NCBI RefSeq assembly: GCF_012844305.1
Contig: NZ_JABANE010000033.1
Span: forward strand, 16,120-80,119
From: Flammeovirga aprica JL-4
Lineage (GTDB): Bacteria > Bacteroidota > Bacteroidia > Cytophagales > Flammeovirgaceae
Length of the DNA: 64,000 nucleotides
Direction: 5' to 3'
The position numbers were made by a program, and so were the translations under genes. The notes under the pieces are model-generated. The model was not told the DNA's origin, ran no database searches, and saw nothing but the letters and a program-made list of their open reading frames with translations. This document shows, in pieces, positions 27,047 to 35,806 of this stretch; position 1 is the first letter of the stretch, and every line of letters begins with the position of its first letter.

Positions 27047-27669
27047 TACTTCGGCTTTTTAACAGTGGTCGTTTTCTTTTCAGGAATAGTTTTCACATCT
27101 TCCTTTTTTACCTCCTTTGCAGAAACGGCATTTTCTGCCTCTTCTGCTTTTGAAGTAGCTTCTGTCATTTTATCTGCAACAGCACCATTTACATCCGTAG
27201 TTTCCTTTTCCGCTTTTGATTCTTCTTTTTTGGGTGTATCAGCAGAAACGGCACTTTTTGCCTCTTCTGCATTTTCCTCAAAATAGGAACGCTCGAAGCT
27301 TATCGGTTCACTTTTATAGTAGAGAGAATATTCGTCAGCATAAGACTTTGAAGCTTCAGAGAAGAGCATTCCATCACCAAAAACAAATACCTTATTTACT
27401 TTCGGGTTGTTTTTGAAGAATACTTGAGCTTTTTCTATGACTTTATCCTCAGAGATTTTATTCAGTACTTTTTCCATTTTGTTTCTGGTTATCATATACT
27501 CGTTGAAGATTTTTAATGTGAGCCACAATACCGAAAGCATTGTACTGACATTAGTAAGTATTTGCCATACTGGGAACGGATCAGCATAAATCATAGAGAG
27601 TATATTTCCCTGTATCATATTAAATATGAACGCACCGCCCCCAATACGATCAAATACCCCGTTGTTCAT
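27046..27669 (-). CDS. Phage protein with membrane segment and Ala/Lys/Glu repeat tail
   Basis: 207 aa. Residues about 13-55 include a hydrophobic stretch (VWQILTNVSTMLSVLWLTLKIF). Then a short domain with NNPKVNKVFVFGDGMLFSEASKSYADEYSLYY, and a low-complexity tail with two related units (EEAKSAVSADTPKKEESKAEKE and EEAENAVSAKEVKKEDVK). The KVNKVFVF...GMLF part is a pattern I associate with small proteins between capsid and tail genes in Bacteroidota Mu-like phages; translation could start there (Met at about residue 65). Function unknown. Confidence 0.5.
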   Translation of the reverse strand: MNNGVFDRIGGGAFIFNMIQGNILSMIYADPFPVWQILTNVSTMLSVLWLTLKIFNEYMITRNKMEKVLNKISEDKVIEKAQVFFKNNPKVNKVFVFGDGMLFSEASKSYADEYSLYYKSEPISFERSYFEENAEEAKSAVSADTPKKEESKAEKETTDVNGAVADKMTEATSKAEEAENAVSAKEVKKEDVKTIPEKKTTTVKKPK

Positions 27670-28647
27670 CTATGAGTAGGTTTTAGTAGAATAGTAAACT
27701 GTTTCTTCAGGTTTAGCTACGTTGGTATCCAAAGTGAACATCGCTTTCATAAACCATTTCTCTGAGTTGTTTGCAACACGGTCAATACGCAGTGAGTTTT
27801 CTTCATCTGCCATATTACAACCGTACCAAAGATTACCTCCAACACCATCTTTCATGATTGTACCGATAATCGTGTCATCGGCAAGTCCACCTATCTCTAC
27901 AAGATCTTTTCCTCCAAAAGTACTTTTACCTTCTTCAGTGAAATCTACTCCTTTATTAGTTTGCTCTTTTTGAGCATCACCATAAATATCCATAGTGTTA
28001 GAACTCACTACTAACTTGAAGTCTTTATTCTTCCAGATTTTTTTAGGAATAGATGCTTTAATTCTTCCTAGTTCTCCAACAATGTTTGCCTTCGTCAAAA
28101 CGACTGGAGTAGCTACTTTTTTAACACCAGGAGCTAAGAAGATTCTCTTCATTAAACCATCAAAGAAAATCAGATTATTATCTCCATCTCCAAGACCATT
28201 TGCAAGTGCATCTGCAATAGCTACAGAGTCCAGTTCCGATTGCCAAATTGCTTCATCCATCCATTCCGCATTTTCAGCAACAAGTGCTTGAATAATTGCC
28301 GACTCAACAGATTTAGGAAGCATAGCATCCAGTAACGCTGGATTCATTTCAACTTCAGTCCAATAGTCATTAAAGTCCAATGGATCAAACTCCAAATAGA
28401 TCAGGACTTGCTGAGGCTCTAAATGCCGAGCATCAATATCCACTTTACCCGAATGTTGAGGAATACCTGAAGTCGGAGCTTGAATAGCATTTTTCAATTT
28501 TAAGCGTGGAATTTTCAGCTTTGACTTAATTCCCGTTTTTCTTGCAATCAGTCCTTTTTCTGAGGTCTCAAAATTAGCGGCAATAAAAAGTAGAAAAGCT
28601 TTTAAATAAATCCCATCATAGGAAGTATCGTTAATATTAATAGCCAT
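27670..28647 (-). CDS. Major capsid protein
   Basis: 325 aa, directly after the protease/scaffold gene, as in all HK97-type head operons. Contains a helical N-terminus, the middle WTEVEMNPALLDAMLPKSVESAIIQALVAENAEW, and a beta-rich second half with KNKDFKLVVSSNTMDIYGDAQ and WYGCNMADEENSLRIDRVANNSEKWFMKAMF, reminiscent of the A-domain and P-domain strands of HK97-fold capsids. The assignment rests mainly on gene order and size. 23-bp gap from the protease gene. Confidence 0.72.
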   Translation of the reverse strand: MAININDTSYDGIYLKAFLLFIAANFETSEKGLIARKTGIKSKLKIPRLKLKNAIQAPTSGIPQHSGKVDIDARHLEPQQVLIYLEFDPLDFNDYWTEVEMNPALLDAMLPKSVESAIIQALVAENAEWMDEAIWQSELDSVAIADALANGLGDGDNNLIFFDGLMKRIFLAPGVKKVATPVVLTKANIVGELGRIKASIPKKIWKNKDFKLVVSSNTMDIYGDAQKEQTNKGVDFTEEGKSTFGGKDLVEIGGLADDTIIGTIMKDGVGGNLWYGCNMADEENSLRIDRVANNSEKWFMKAMFTLDTNVAKPEETVYYSTKTYS

Positions 28648-28670
28648 TGTATCGTCTTTTTAAAATGTGA

Positions 28671-29945
28671 TTATTTTCTTTTCTTCATTGCCTGCAACTT
28701 GAAGTACGCAGACATTTGCTCAATAGAGACTTCTTCCTCACCATCTAGGTCAGGAACACCTACTGCGTTCGGAGGTGTATCTTTTGGTTTAGGATCTTCC
28801 TCTTTTGATGCTTTGTGCTTTTTGATGATCTCAGAAACTCTCTCCGAATCACCACCCGATGACTTTTCCGCTTTATGCTCATTGACCAATTTGAAGAAGG
28901 ATTCAGGGTCAACATTTGCAAGTTTCGTATAAGAGGCTTCGTTCTTTTCTGTTACAAGACCCTTTTCTTTACCCAATGCGATATAAGCATTGACTAAATC
29001 TTCATGTTGCTCCTCATTGTGCTCTGATACTTCAAAAGCAGAAGCCACAATGTTCATGGTCTCTTCAAAATCAACAGATGCAAACTTTTCCATAGAAGCT
29101 CTATTGGAGTCGTCTACTTCCTGAAGTTTTTCACCTAGACTCATCAGTGAAGCAATAGCAGTTTGTTTCCAATTTACTAGAGTATTCACCGCTTCTAAGA
29201 TTTGCTCATCTGTTGCATTTTCAGACAAGCCCAAAGCTTTAGCCAATTCTTTGTTCATTGTATTTTCGTTTTTTTCAGTTTCGGTAATTGGTTCTATTTC
29301 CTCCATTACTTGATTGGAGAAAGCGTCCAAATCAAAATCATCTTCATCAAAGCAAGCGGTTGCCATAAGTTTAGAGCCTACACGACCATCATAAATATCA
29401 CCTGCCATATTAGCATCCACTGCCTCTTGAGCTGAGAACCAAGTGTCCTTTCCATCACGCATCCACTTCTTCTGGATTTCCTTTTTGTCCTTTCCAGTGT
29501 ATTCAGCGTATTGGTTCAAAATGATATTATTGAGATCATCAATCTCTTTGGCAACCTCACGCAAATCATTAGCCGAACCACGAGCACCACCACGTACTTG
29601 ATGTGTCATCAATCTTGCGTTTTTTGCAATGTGAACTCTTTCTTGAGGAACCGCAGTCTGTATATAAGTCATCATAGAAGCAGAAATCCCTTCGATATAG
29701 ATATGTATCTCAGCCTTAGAAGCACGGATGGCATTGAAGATTCTTAAACCTTCATACACGATTCCACCGGGGGAATGAACACGTAAATTGATTCGCTTGT
29801 ATTTATTCCCAAGCTCAGCGAGCGACAACACAAATACAGTAGCATTCAAATTGCCCCAACCTCCAACAGACCCAAATAAGATCCAGTCTACTTCAGAAGC
29901 TGACTTTGCGATAACTCTATTTAATGGTAATTCATTTTTTGACAT
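28671..29945 (-). CDS. Head maturation protease (ClpP/S49-like) fused to scaffold
   Basis: 424 aa from the ATG at 29945 (MSKNELPLNRV); an ATG at 29999 would add 18 residues. The ClpP-like domain has VHSPGG, catalytic Ser90 in GISASM, His115 in LMTHQVRGGARG, and Asp167 in KDTWFSAQEAVD. After residue about 229 comes an acidic, helical scaffold domain. An internal ATG at 29258 (MNKELAKALGLSE) could give the free scaffold, as lambda C/Nu3 does. Cleaves scaffold and capsid N-termini during head maturation. Confidence 0.85.
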   Translation of the reverse strand: MSKNELPLNRVIAKSASEVDWILFGSVGGWGNLNATVFVLSLAELGNKYKRINLRVHSPGGIVYEGLRIFNAIRASKAEIHIYIEGISASMMTYIQTAVPQERVHIAKNARLMTHQVRGGARGSANDLREVAKEIDDLNNIILNQYAEYTGKDKKEIQKKWMRDGKDTWFSAQEAVDANMAGDIYDGRVGSKLMATACFDEDDFDLDAFSNQVMEEIEPITETEKNENTMNKELAKALGLSENATDEQILEAVNTLVNWKQTAIASLMSLGEKLQEVDDSNRASMEKFASVDFEETMNIVASAFEVSEHNEEQHEDLVNAYIALGKEKGLVTEKNEASYTKLANVDPESFFKLVNEHKAEKSSGGDSERVSEIIKKHKASKEEDPKPKDTPPNAVGVPDLDGEEEVSIEQMSAYFKLQAMKKRK

Positions 29946-30134
29946 TTGATTTCGTGTGATTTTGATTTTTTCTAATCGAGTACCCAAATCAACATACATA
30001 GCTTAAAGGGTGCAAAGGGTGTTTTAGTCTAACTGTCATACCGTTTGGTTTAACTTCAAAAATTCGCAGTTAAACCAAAAGTCACGTTGAAAAGAGCCAC
30101 CTAAAAAGCGTGATTTAGGAAAAAATTAAATGTT
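29946..30134. promoter_or_regulatory. Divergent control region for head/tail and packaging operons
   Basis: Separates the minus-strand protease-to-fibre operon from the plus-strand packaging operon. Contains a perfect 11-bp inverted repeat TTTGGTTTAAC (30044-30054) / GTTAAACCAAA (30069-30079) with a 14-nt spacer, likely a regulator site, and a tandem AAGGGTG pair at 30006-30021 matching a motif found elsewhere in the phage. The site of a late activator such as Mu C would be expected here; identity is inference. Confidence 0.6.
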
Positions 30135-30611
30135 ATGAATAAAAAGAAAGCAGGGTGGCTCTTGTATAAGGAAGGGTACACTGATCAAGAGATTGCAGAT
30201 GCTTTTCAACTGACTTCAAGAACCGTGAGAAGTTGGATATCATCAGAGAATTGGAAAGAGAAGAAAGAGAAACTGGAAGCGATACAGGAAAACCTAGAAG
30301 AAGGACTTTTGGAACTGATAGAATATCAGCAGACAGTATTACTCCTAAAGAAGGAAGAAAGGAGAAAAGATATAGAGGCAGTAAAGAAAGGGAATAAAAA
30401 AGCAGAGGCTCTCACGCTAATAGATAAAGGAGAAATCGACGCTCTTCAAAAGATGTATTCATCTGTAAAAGGTAAACCTCGTACATGGTCTAATTATGTG
30501 GAGATCACCAACGAGTTTTTATCCTTCATGAAAGAAGTGGACTTACAAATTGCTCAAAAAATTGTGGAGCCAATGCAGATCTTTCTCAACGAAAAAAGAG
30601 CAAACCTTTAA
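30135..30611 (+). CDS. Terminase small subunit-like protein
   Basis: 158 aa. The N-terminal helix-turn-helix (LLYKEGYTDQEIADAFQLTSRTVRSWISSENWKEKK, residues 8-43) is the DNA-recognition domain seen in small terminases. The rest is coiled-coil/helical, ending SFMKEVDLQIAQKIVEPMQIFLNEK. It is the first gene of the packaging operon, 153 bp upstream of the large subunit. Recognises phage DNA for packaging; in Mu-like phages packaging starts at the left end. Confidence 0.75.
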   Translation: MNKKKAGWLLYKEGYTDQEIADAFQLTSRTVRSWISSENWKEKKEKLEAIQENLEEGLLELIEYQQTVLLLKKEERRKDIEAVKKGNKKAEALTLIDKGEIDALQKMYSSVKGKPRTWSNYVEITNEFLSFMKEVDLQIAQKIVEPMQIFLNEKRANL

Positions 30612-30764
30612 GCAACACCCTTGTGCTCCCTTTGTAAGATGAACTCCATAAATCAAAATACCTTTAAAACGTTTTAAACCACCCTAATTTAAGACGATCA
30701 TAAGATTTATATCTAATCATACCACTAAGGAAGCAAAGGGCGTTAAAACGCAAATTATAACGCC

Positions 30765-32381
30765 ATGAATCCGAAGCAGAGTTTAACGCAATCTGAAAAG
30801 AAAATATACGAGGCTTTCTTGATGCAGTGTAAACAGGTCAAAGAAGCTACAGCAATTACTGAAGTAGAATCTCCCACTGATAAGCTGAAGCGCATTAACC
30901 GTTTTAAATGTGAAGAAAATTTTGAGGAAGCTATAAAATATTACTTCCCTCATTACTGTTCAGCTCCTTTTGGGTGGTTCCATACAAAAGCATGGAAAGA
31001 TATATTTCTTTATAAAAAGAGAATCAACATTTGGGAATGGTCTCGTGAATCAGCGAAATCTGTTTTTGCTGATGTCTTTATTCCTATTTACATGTTGATT
31101 ACCGATCATCTGGACGGGATGATCCTTGCTTCTGAAAATGAAGGAAAGGCTAAAATACTACTCAAAGATATTGAGGCGGAACTAAGCACGAATAACAGAC
31201 TGATTGCTGACTTTGGTGATTTTGGATTGATAGGCTCTTTTCAACAAGGCTATTTTTCCACAAAAACAGGAATTGGCTTTTGGGCTTTTGGTTTAGGGCA
31301 AAACCCTGCTGGTGTTCGTGAAGGACACAAGAGACCTAACTATGGTGTAGTGGATGATGCTGATAATAAAGATGTAGCTAAAAATCAGGAACGAACACAA
31401 GAACGTATTGACTGGATCAGAGGTGAGTTTATGGGCTGTTTATCTACAAAGCAAAGAACATTTGTTTTTGCGAACAACCGTGTAGCACGTAATGGGCTTA
31501 CAGCTCACATGGTCGGAGATATAGAAGAGGACGATCCAATTGATGAAAATATCAATCATATCAAAGTCTACTTTACAGAAGATCCAGAAACCCATGAAAT
31601 GTTGAAACTTGAAGACGGTGGAGTTCCAGCTTGGAAAGAAAACTTCACTATAGTAGAGGCTAAGGGAAAGATTGCGGATATGAAAGATAATGCTGATCGT
31701 CAACTTTATCATAAGGATATTCCAAAAGGTAAAGTTTTCAAACGGGCATTGACAACATGGGTACAACCTTTACCTATACATCAATACGATTACCTTATTG
31801 CTTACAATGACCCTTCCTTTTCGGGAAGTAAAAAAGCTGATACTAAAGCCATTGTATTAATGGGCAGGAAAGGGAAATACATTGATGTGCTTTGGGCTTG
31901 GGTACGAAAAGCGGAGCTGATGAATATGATTCAAGCTTATTGTTATCTCGATGAATGTATCCGTGAACTTCAGTTAGAGATTATCTATGGTGAAAATCAA
32001 CCAAAACTTAAAGGGGTTAACTATAGAGCCTACAGTGAAGGGAACTTTGCTCAAAAACTCATACTAAAAAAAGAGTTTTTGAACTACGAAGACTCTATGT
32101 TCATTCCCATCTTCGATATGCGATCCAAACCCGATAAAACGGGACGTATTGAAGTGTTAAGCTCTCCCTTCAATTTTGGTTTACTCCGCTTCAACGAAAA
32201 CCTCCGCAAAGATAAAGACATGCTTGCCCTCTTGCATCAGTTCTTCCAATTCCCCGCAGGTCATGATGATGGACCCGATGCAGTAGAAGGAGGTTATTAT
32301 TATCTCCAAAAAAAGAAGCCTAAAGGAGATGGAAAGGCAAAGAAAAGATATGGTAAAATCAAAAAATCTAAAGGAAGATGA
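30765..32381 (+). CDS. Terminase large subunit (Mu gp28-like)
   Basis: 538 aa. ATPase domain: a Walker A-like WSRESAKSV (92-100) and Walker B YGVVDDAD (193-200). Nuclease domain: YNDPSFSG (347-354) with a metal-binding Asp, and a late HDDGPDAVEGG motif with further acidic residues. Powers DNA entry into the procapsid and cuts the concatemer or host-flanked DNA. Ends with a K/G-rich tail and overlaps the gp36-like gene by 4 bp (ATGA). Confidence 0.92.
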   Translation: MNPKQSLTQSEKKIYEAFLMQCKQVKEATAITEVESPTDKLKRINRFKCEENFEEAIKYYFPHYCSAPFGWFHTKAWKDIFLYKKRINIWEWSRESAKSVFADVFIPIYMLITDHLDGMILASENEGKAKILLKDIEAELSTNNRLIADFGDFGLIGSFQQGYFSTKTGIGFWAFGLGQNPAGVREGHKRPNYGVVDDADNKDVAKNQERTQERIDWIRGEFMGCLSTKQRTFVFANNRVARNGLTAHMVGDIEEDDPIDENINHIKVYFTEDPETHEMLKLEDGGVPAWKENFTIVEAKGKIADMKDNADRQLYHKDIPKGKVFKRALTTWVQPLPIHQYDYLIAYNDPSFSGSKKADTKAIVLMGRKGKYIDVLWAWVRKAELMNMIQAYCYLDECIRELQLEIIYGENQPKLKGVNYRAYSEGNFAQKLILKKEFLNYEDSMFIPIFDMRSKPDKTGRIEVLSSPFNFGLLRFNENLRKDKDMLALLHQFFQFPAGHDDGPDAVEGGYYYLQKKKPKGDGKAKKRYGKIKKSKGR

Positions 32382-32788
32382 TTACTCAAGATGACTTAAA
32401 AGTAAATATCCGAACAGAACGTTTGGATCAAATTATAGACGAAGATCAAGCTGTTTTGAATGATGCTATCCTAGATGCGGAAGCAACTGTACATGATGCA
32501 TTATTTGATAAATACGATACCGTTGAAATATTCAGCAAGGTAGATGCTGAAAGAAGTAGAACCGTAATGCGTTGGCTTAAATACCTCTGTATTTATTATA
32601 TCTATGACCGTATTCCCGATCACATGGTGCCTGAGCGTGTTATTAAAAACTATGATGATACCAAAGAGGAATTGGATAGAGTCAATGATGGTAAACTTTC
32701 TGTCAACCTTCCAAGATTATTCACTGAAGATGGCTCCAAACCTAAAACCAACACCCGTTGGAGTTCTGCTAAAAAGAGAAGCCTTTAA
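32378..32788 (+). CDS. Mu gp36-like protein (DUF1320-like)
   Basis: 136 aa. Features of the gp36/DUF1320 head-completion family: an N-terminal ITQDDLKVNIRTERLDQIIDEDQAVLNDAILDAEATVHDAL and MRWLKYLCIYYIYDRIPDHMVPERVIKNYDDTKEELDRV, in which helices carry the conserved W/Y and RIP-type residues. Likely an adaptor at the portal. Located between terminase and portal rather than after the capsid as in Mu. Confidence 0.7.
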   Translation: MITQDDLKVNIRTERLDQIIDEDQAVLNDAILDAEATVHDALFDKYDTVEIFSKVDAERSRTVMRWLKYLCIYYIYDRIPDHMVPERVIKNYDDTKEELDRVNDGKLSVNLPRLFTEDGSKPKTNTRWSSAKKRSL

Positions 32789-32823
32789 AAGGAGTTTAAA
32801 CCACATTTAAAATAATTTTAATC

Positions 32824-34005
32824 ATGGGATTATTCAGCAATATGTTTGGCTCTTCAAAACAACTCAAAAAAGAAGAACCCAAAAAGAGAGGGAAAAGTAA
32901 AAAGCGATATTCTAAGCTAATCCGTAAACAGCATAAAACAAAAGTGGAGTTAGGGCAGAATAAATTAGATGAAGCTATTTATTCTGCCACTGATCCGTAT
33001 TATCCTAACCGTGACGGATTGTATGAAATTTACGAGCAAACAGTTCGTGATGCTCATATCCGCAGAGAAATGAGAACAGCAGGGATTAAAGTTTCGGGTG
33101 AACCCTTTTATATCAAAAATAAGCAGTCAGGACAAGAGAGCGAAGATCTGCTTCGTTTACTCAAACGTCCTTGGATGAGAAAATATCTGAAGCTAATGCT
33201 TGATGCTGAATGGTGGGGACATAGCGTGGTAGAGTTTCAGCAAATGAAAGAAACGGAAATAGGTTTAGAGTTTTGTGATGTAAAACTTTTCCCCCGTGAG
33301 CATATCAACCCCGTAAAAGGTGAGATTTTAATTCATCCTCATTCCCCTTCAGGTATTCCTTACCGTGGTGTTCCAGAGGTTGAAAAGTGGCTTATTGAAT
33401 CGGATGATTCAGAAGACTTGGGATTACTGGAACTTGCTTCAAAAGAATTTATTTGGAAGAACTTCTCACGTACCGACTGGGCTACTCGTTCTGAACGTTA
33501 TGGAATGCCAATGCTTTCTATTTTGACGGATGAAACCGACGAAAAAGAACTGGACACCAAACAGGCAATGGGTGAGAATATAGGTTCTAATGGTGTTTAT
33601 GTAGGTGATAAGGACGATGAGATCAATTATTTGGAAGCCAAAAGTACTGGAGGACATGAGATTTATGAAAAGCTTTGCCGATACTGCGACGAGCAAAATT
33701 CAAAGTTGATCAATGGGGTTGTGATTGGTGAAAATACTTCGGGAGGCTCCAGAGCCAAAGAAGAAGTAGGTGAAAGATTACTTGGGGAATATACTGAAGA
33801 TCGCCTTCGAGCAATGGAAGGGCATTTGAATGAGAAGTTAATTCCTTTTCTAATCAGGCACGGCTACCCTTTGGAAGGGTATGAACTGAAATATTACGAA
33901 CTAGAAAAAATTGATCAGCGACGTATTGCCAAAAAGGAAGAGGAAACCTCTCCAGTAAAACAAGCTGAAGCAATCACCAACTTATACAACGACAAATGTT
34001 GCTAA
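32824..34005 (+). CDS. Portal protein (Mu gp29-like, DUF935)
   Basis: 393 aa. A basic N-terminus is followed by the DUF935 core: LYEIYEQTVRDAHIRREMRTAGIKVSGEPFYI, WWGHSVVEFQQM, FSRTDWATRSERYGMPMLSILTD and GVVIGENTSGGSRAKEEVGERLLGEYTEDRLRAMEGHLNEKLIPFLIRHGYP, all hallmarks of Mu-type portals. Forms the dodecameric gate for DNA. The stop codon overlaps the start of the MuF gene (TAATG). Confidence 0.92.
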   Translation: MGLFSNMFGSSKQLKKEEPKKRGKSKKRYSKLIRKQHKTKVELGQNKLDEAIYSATDPYYPNRDGLYEIYEQTVRDAHIRREMRTAGIKVSGEPFYIKNKQSGQESEDLLRLLKRPWMRKYLKLMLDAEWWGHSVVEFQQMKETEIGLEFCDVKLFPREHINPVKGEILIHPHSPSGIPYRGVPEVEKWLIESDDSEDLGLLELASKEFIWKNFSRTDWATRSERYGMPMLSILTDETDEKELDTKQAMGENIGSNGVYVGDKDDEINYLEAKSTGGHEIYEKLCRYCDEQNSKLINGVVIGENTSGGSRAKEEVGERLLGEYTEDRLRAMEGHLNEKLIPFLIRHGYPLEGYELKYYELEKIDQRRIAKKEEETSPVKQAEAITNLYNDKCC

Positions 34006-35252
34006 TGGAAAAGCTATTTGAAGAAATGCTCAAAGCCTTGTATGAAGGTAAGATTCCAAAAAATGTACTGTTTTCAGGTTTCTCTTTGAAAGTTGCTCAA
34101 TTGCTTATGAGTAACTGGAAGAAAAACTACAAGCGAAAAGTCACCTATGATATTCCTGACAACAATTACAATGTGGTCATTGAAAACAATCTATTCGCCT
34201 TTGCTCATGCCAAGACCTACACGGAGCTACAGCAATTGAAGCTGATGTTAGAAGAAGAAGGTAAAGCGATTTCTTTCTCTCAGTTCAAAAAGAAAGTAGC
34301 AGGTCTGCATCAAAAGTTCAATGAAACCTATTTGCAAGCTGAATTTCAGAATGTGAAATCATCTGCTATTATGGGTAGTAAGTGGATGGAGATTGAAGCA
34401 ACAAAAAGACGCTTTCCTTACCTAAAGTATACTACCGAAGGAGACGACCGAGTTCGCCCAGAGCATGACGCTATGAATGGAATTGTACTACCAATTGATG
34501 ATACTTTTTGGAATTCTTACTATCCACCCAATGGTTGGCGTTGCCGTTGTACCGTACAAAGGCTTTCTAAACGGTCTATTAAGAATGGTAAGTTCAAAGT
34601 AACGGATTCAAATGAAGCAGGTAAGATTGGAGGACAAAATGTAAAGGACAAATACTGGAGAAAGAATATAGGGAAGACAGTAGTATTTGAAGAAAATAAA
34701 CACCCTTACTTTCAAGCTGTGCCTAATAAGAAACCTCAGGAATTAAAAGCGGTTCAACACTATAATATGAAAAAGCCTTCTCAAATATATGCCGATCCTG
34801 AAAAACTCAATTCCTATAAAGGGAGCATAAAAAGTGAAGAGGATTTTCATAAATGGAAAGAAAGCATGCTTAAAAAGCATGGTCGTAACGGACTGAAAAA
34901 TGCTTTTGTACTGAAAGACCGTTCGGGACAGGAAGTGTTATTTGATCAATCTTTTTTGGCTCATCCATTTGATCATCCAAGACGGAAAGCCAAAAAAAGG
35001 TGGTTGTTTTATGATGAACTGGAGGAGGTTTTTCACAACCCTGATGAGGTATGGAGTTTTACAACAGGGGTTAGAAAAAAGGATGGTGTAAAAACTAAAT
35101 CCTATATCAAATATTACAAAGACTATCCTTTGCTTTTGACATGTGAAATAAATGGAAACGAATTGAAAGGTGTCACATTTTATAAGTACGATACTGATAA
35201 TATAGATAACCTTGAAAGCAAAAGGAAAGGTGTTTTGATACACAAAAAATAA
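34005..35252 (+). CDS. MuF-type head protein with C-terminal PBECR-like nuclease domain
   Basis: 415 aa from the ATG at 34005, which overlaps the portal stop (TAATG); an ATG at 33996 is also possible. Residues about 1-240 form the MuF (gp30/SPP1 gp7) domain: LKYTTEGDDRVRPEHDAMNGIVLPIDDTFWN and YPPNGWRCRCTVQRLS. The C-terminal 140 residues (LEEVFHNPDEVWSF, KTKSYIKYYKDYPLLLTCEINGNELKGVTFYKY) resemble the phage Barnase-EndoU-ColicinE5/D-RelE-like (PBECR) nuclease domains that are established C-terminal modules of MuF proteins. MuF proteins with such modules are regarded as polymorphic toxins carried in or on the head. No obvious immunity gene follows; a structured 71-bp element does. Confidence 0.82.
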   Translation: MEKLFEEMLKALYEGKIPKNVLFSGFSLKVAQLLMSNWKKNYKRKVTYDIPDNNYNVVIENNLFAFAHAKTYTELQQLKLMLEEEGKAISFSQFKKKVAGLHQKFNETYLQAEFQNVKSSAIMGSKWMEIEATKRRFPYLKYTTEGDDRVRPEHDAMNGIVLPIDDTFWNSYYPPNGWRCRCTVQRLSKRSIKNGKFKVTDSNEAGKIGGQNVKDKYWRKNIGKTVVFEENKHPYFQAVPNKKPQELKAVQHYNMKKPSQIYADPEKLNSYKGSIKSEEDFHKWKESMLKKHGRNGLKNAFVLKDRSGQEVLFDQSFLAHPFDHPRRKAKKRWLFYDELEEVFHNPDEVWSFTTGVRKKDGVKTKSYIKYYKDYPLLLTCEINGNELKGVTFYKYDTDNIDNLESKRKGVLIHKK

Positions 35253-35322
35253 AGCAATAAAAAAAGGTTGCTCCCCTGGCGACTTTCGGTCGCATAGCTG
35301 TACTGCTCTTTTTTTATTGCTT
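35252..35322. repeat. 71-bp structured inverted-repeat element
   Basis: Perfect 15-bp outer arms AAGCAATAAAAAAAG (35252-35266) and CTTTTTTTATTGCTT (35308-35322) enclose about 40 bp with its own hairpin GCGAC-TTTCG-GTCGC (35279-35293) and an AGC...GCT pair. It starts at the MuF stop codon and sits inside the plus-strand operon. It could be a terminator/attenuator for either strand, a tiny inserted element or a folded RNA. Confidence 0.65.
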
Positions 35323-35362
35323 CTATACAAATATACGTTTTTGCACTGAAAATGATACGAGT

Positions 35363-35803
35363 ATGAAAGAAAAAATACACGATAAGCTCCAAAGAGTTCA
35401 AAGAGAAATCAAAGAGCTTCAAGAAGACTTACCGCAGATTATGGGCGTAGTGGCTGTTGAGAAGTTTAAGCTCAATTTTGAAAAGGAAGGATTGATCAAA
35501 GGTGGGAGGATCAGTAAGTGGAAGCCTAGAAAAGAAAAACGAAACGACAGGAAAATACTTTCAGATACCAATCAGCTTGAAAACGCCATTCGCTTTCGAA
35601 TAGTCAGTAAATCGGAAGTAGCCGTGGGCGTGGATCTCAATAAAGTTCCCTATGCTCAAATTCATAATGAAGGCGGAACCATTAAAACAAAACATGCCTC
35701 AATAGATATGCCTGCACGACCATTTATGGAAATCACCCCTGATATTGATAAGTCAATAGAAAGGGTAATCAATAGTTTTATGGATGACATTTTTAATAGT
35801 TAG
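35363..35803 (+). CDS. Mu gpG-like virion morphogenesis protein
   Basis: 146 aa. The basic central region (GRISKWKPRKEKRNDRKILSDTNQLENAIRFRIVSKSEVAVGVD) and the conserved PYAQIHNEGGTIKTKH...MPARPFMEIT motif match phage virion morphogenesis/gpG family proteins, which connect head and tail. Follows the structured element by 40 bp and precedes a tail-terminator-like gene by 3 bp. Confidence 0.85.
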   Translation: MKEKIHDKLQRVQREIKELQEDLPQIMGVVAVEKFKLNFEKEGLIKGGRISKWKPRKEKRNDRKILSDTNQLENAIRFRIVSKSEVAVGVDLNKVPYAQIHNEGGTIKTKHASIDMPARPFMEITPDIDKSIERVINSFMDDIFNS

Positions 35804-35806
35804 AAT

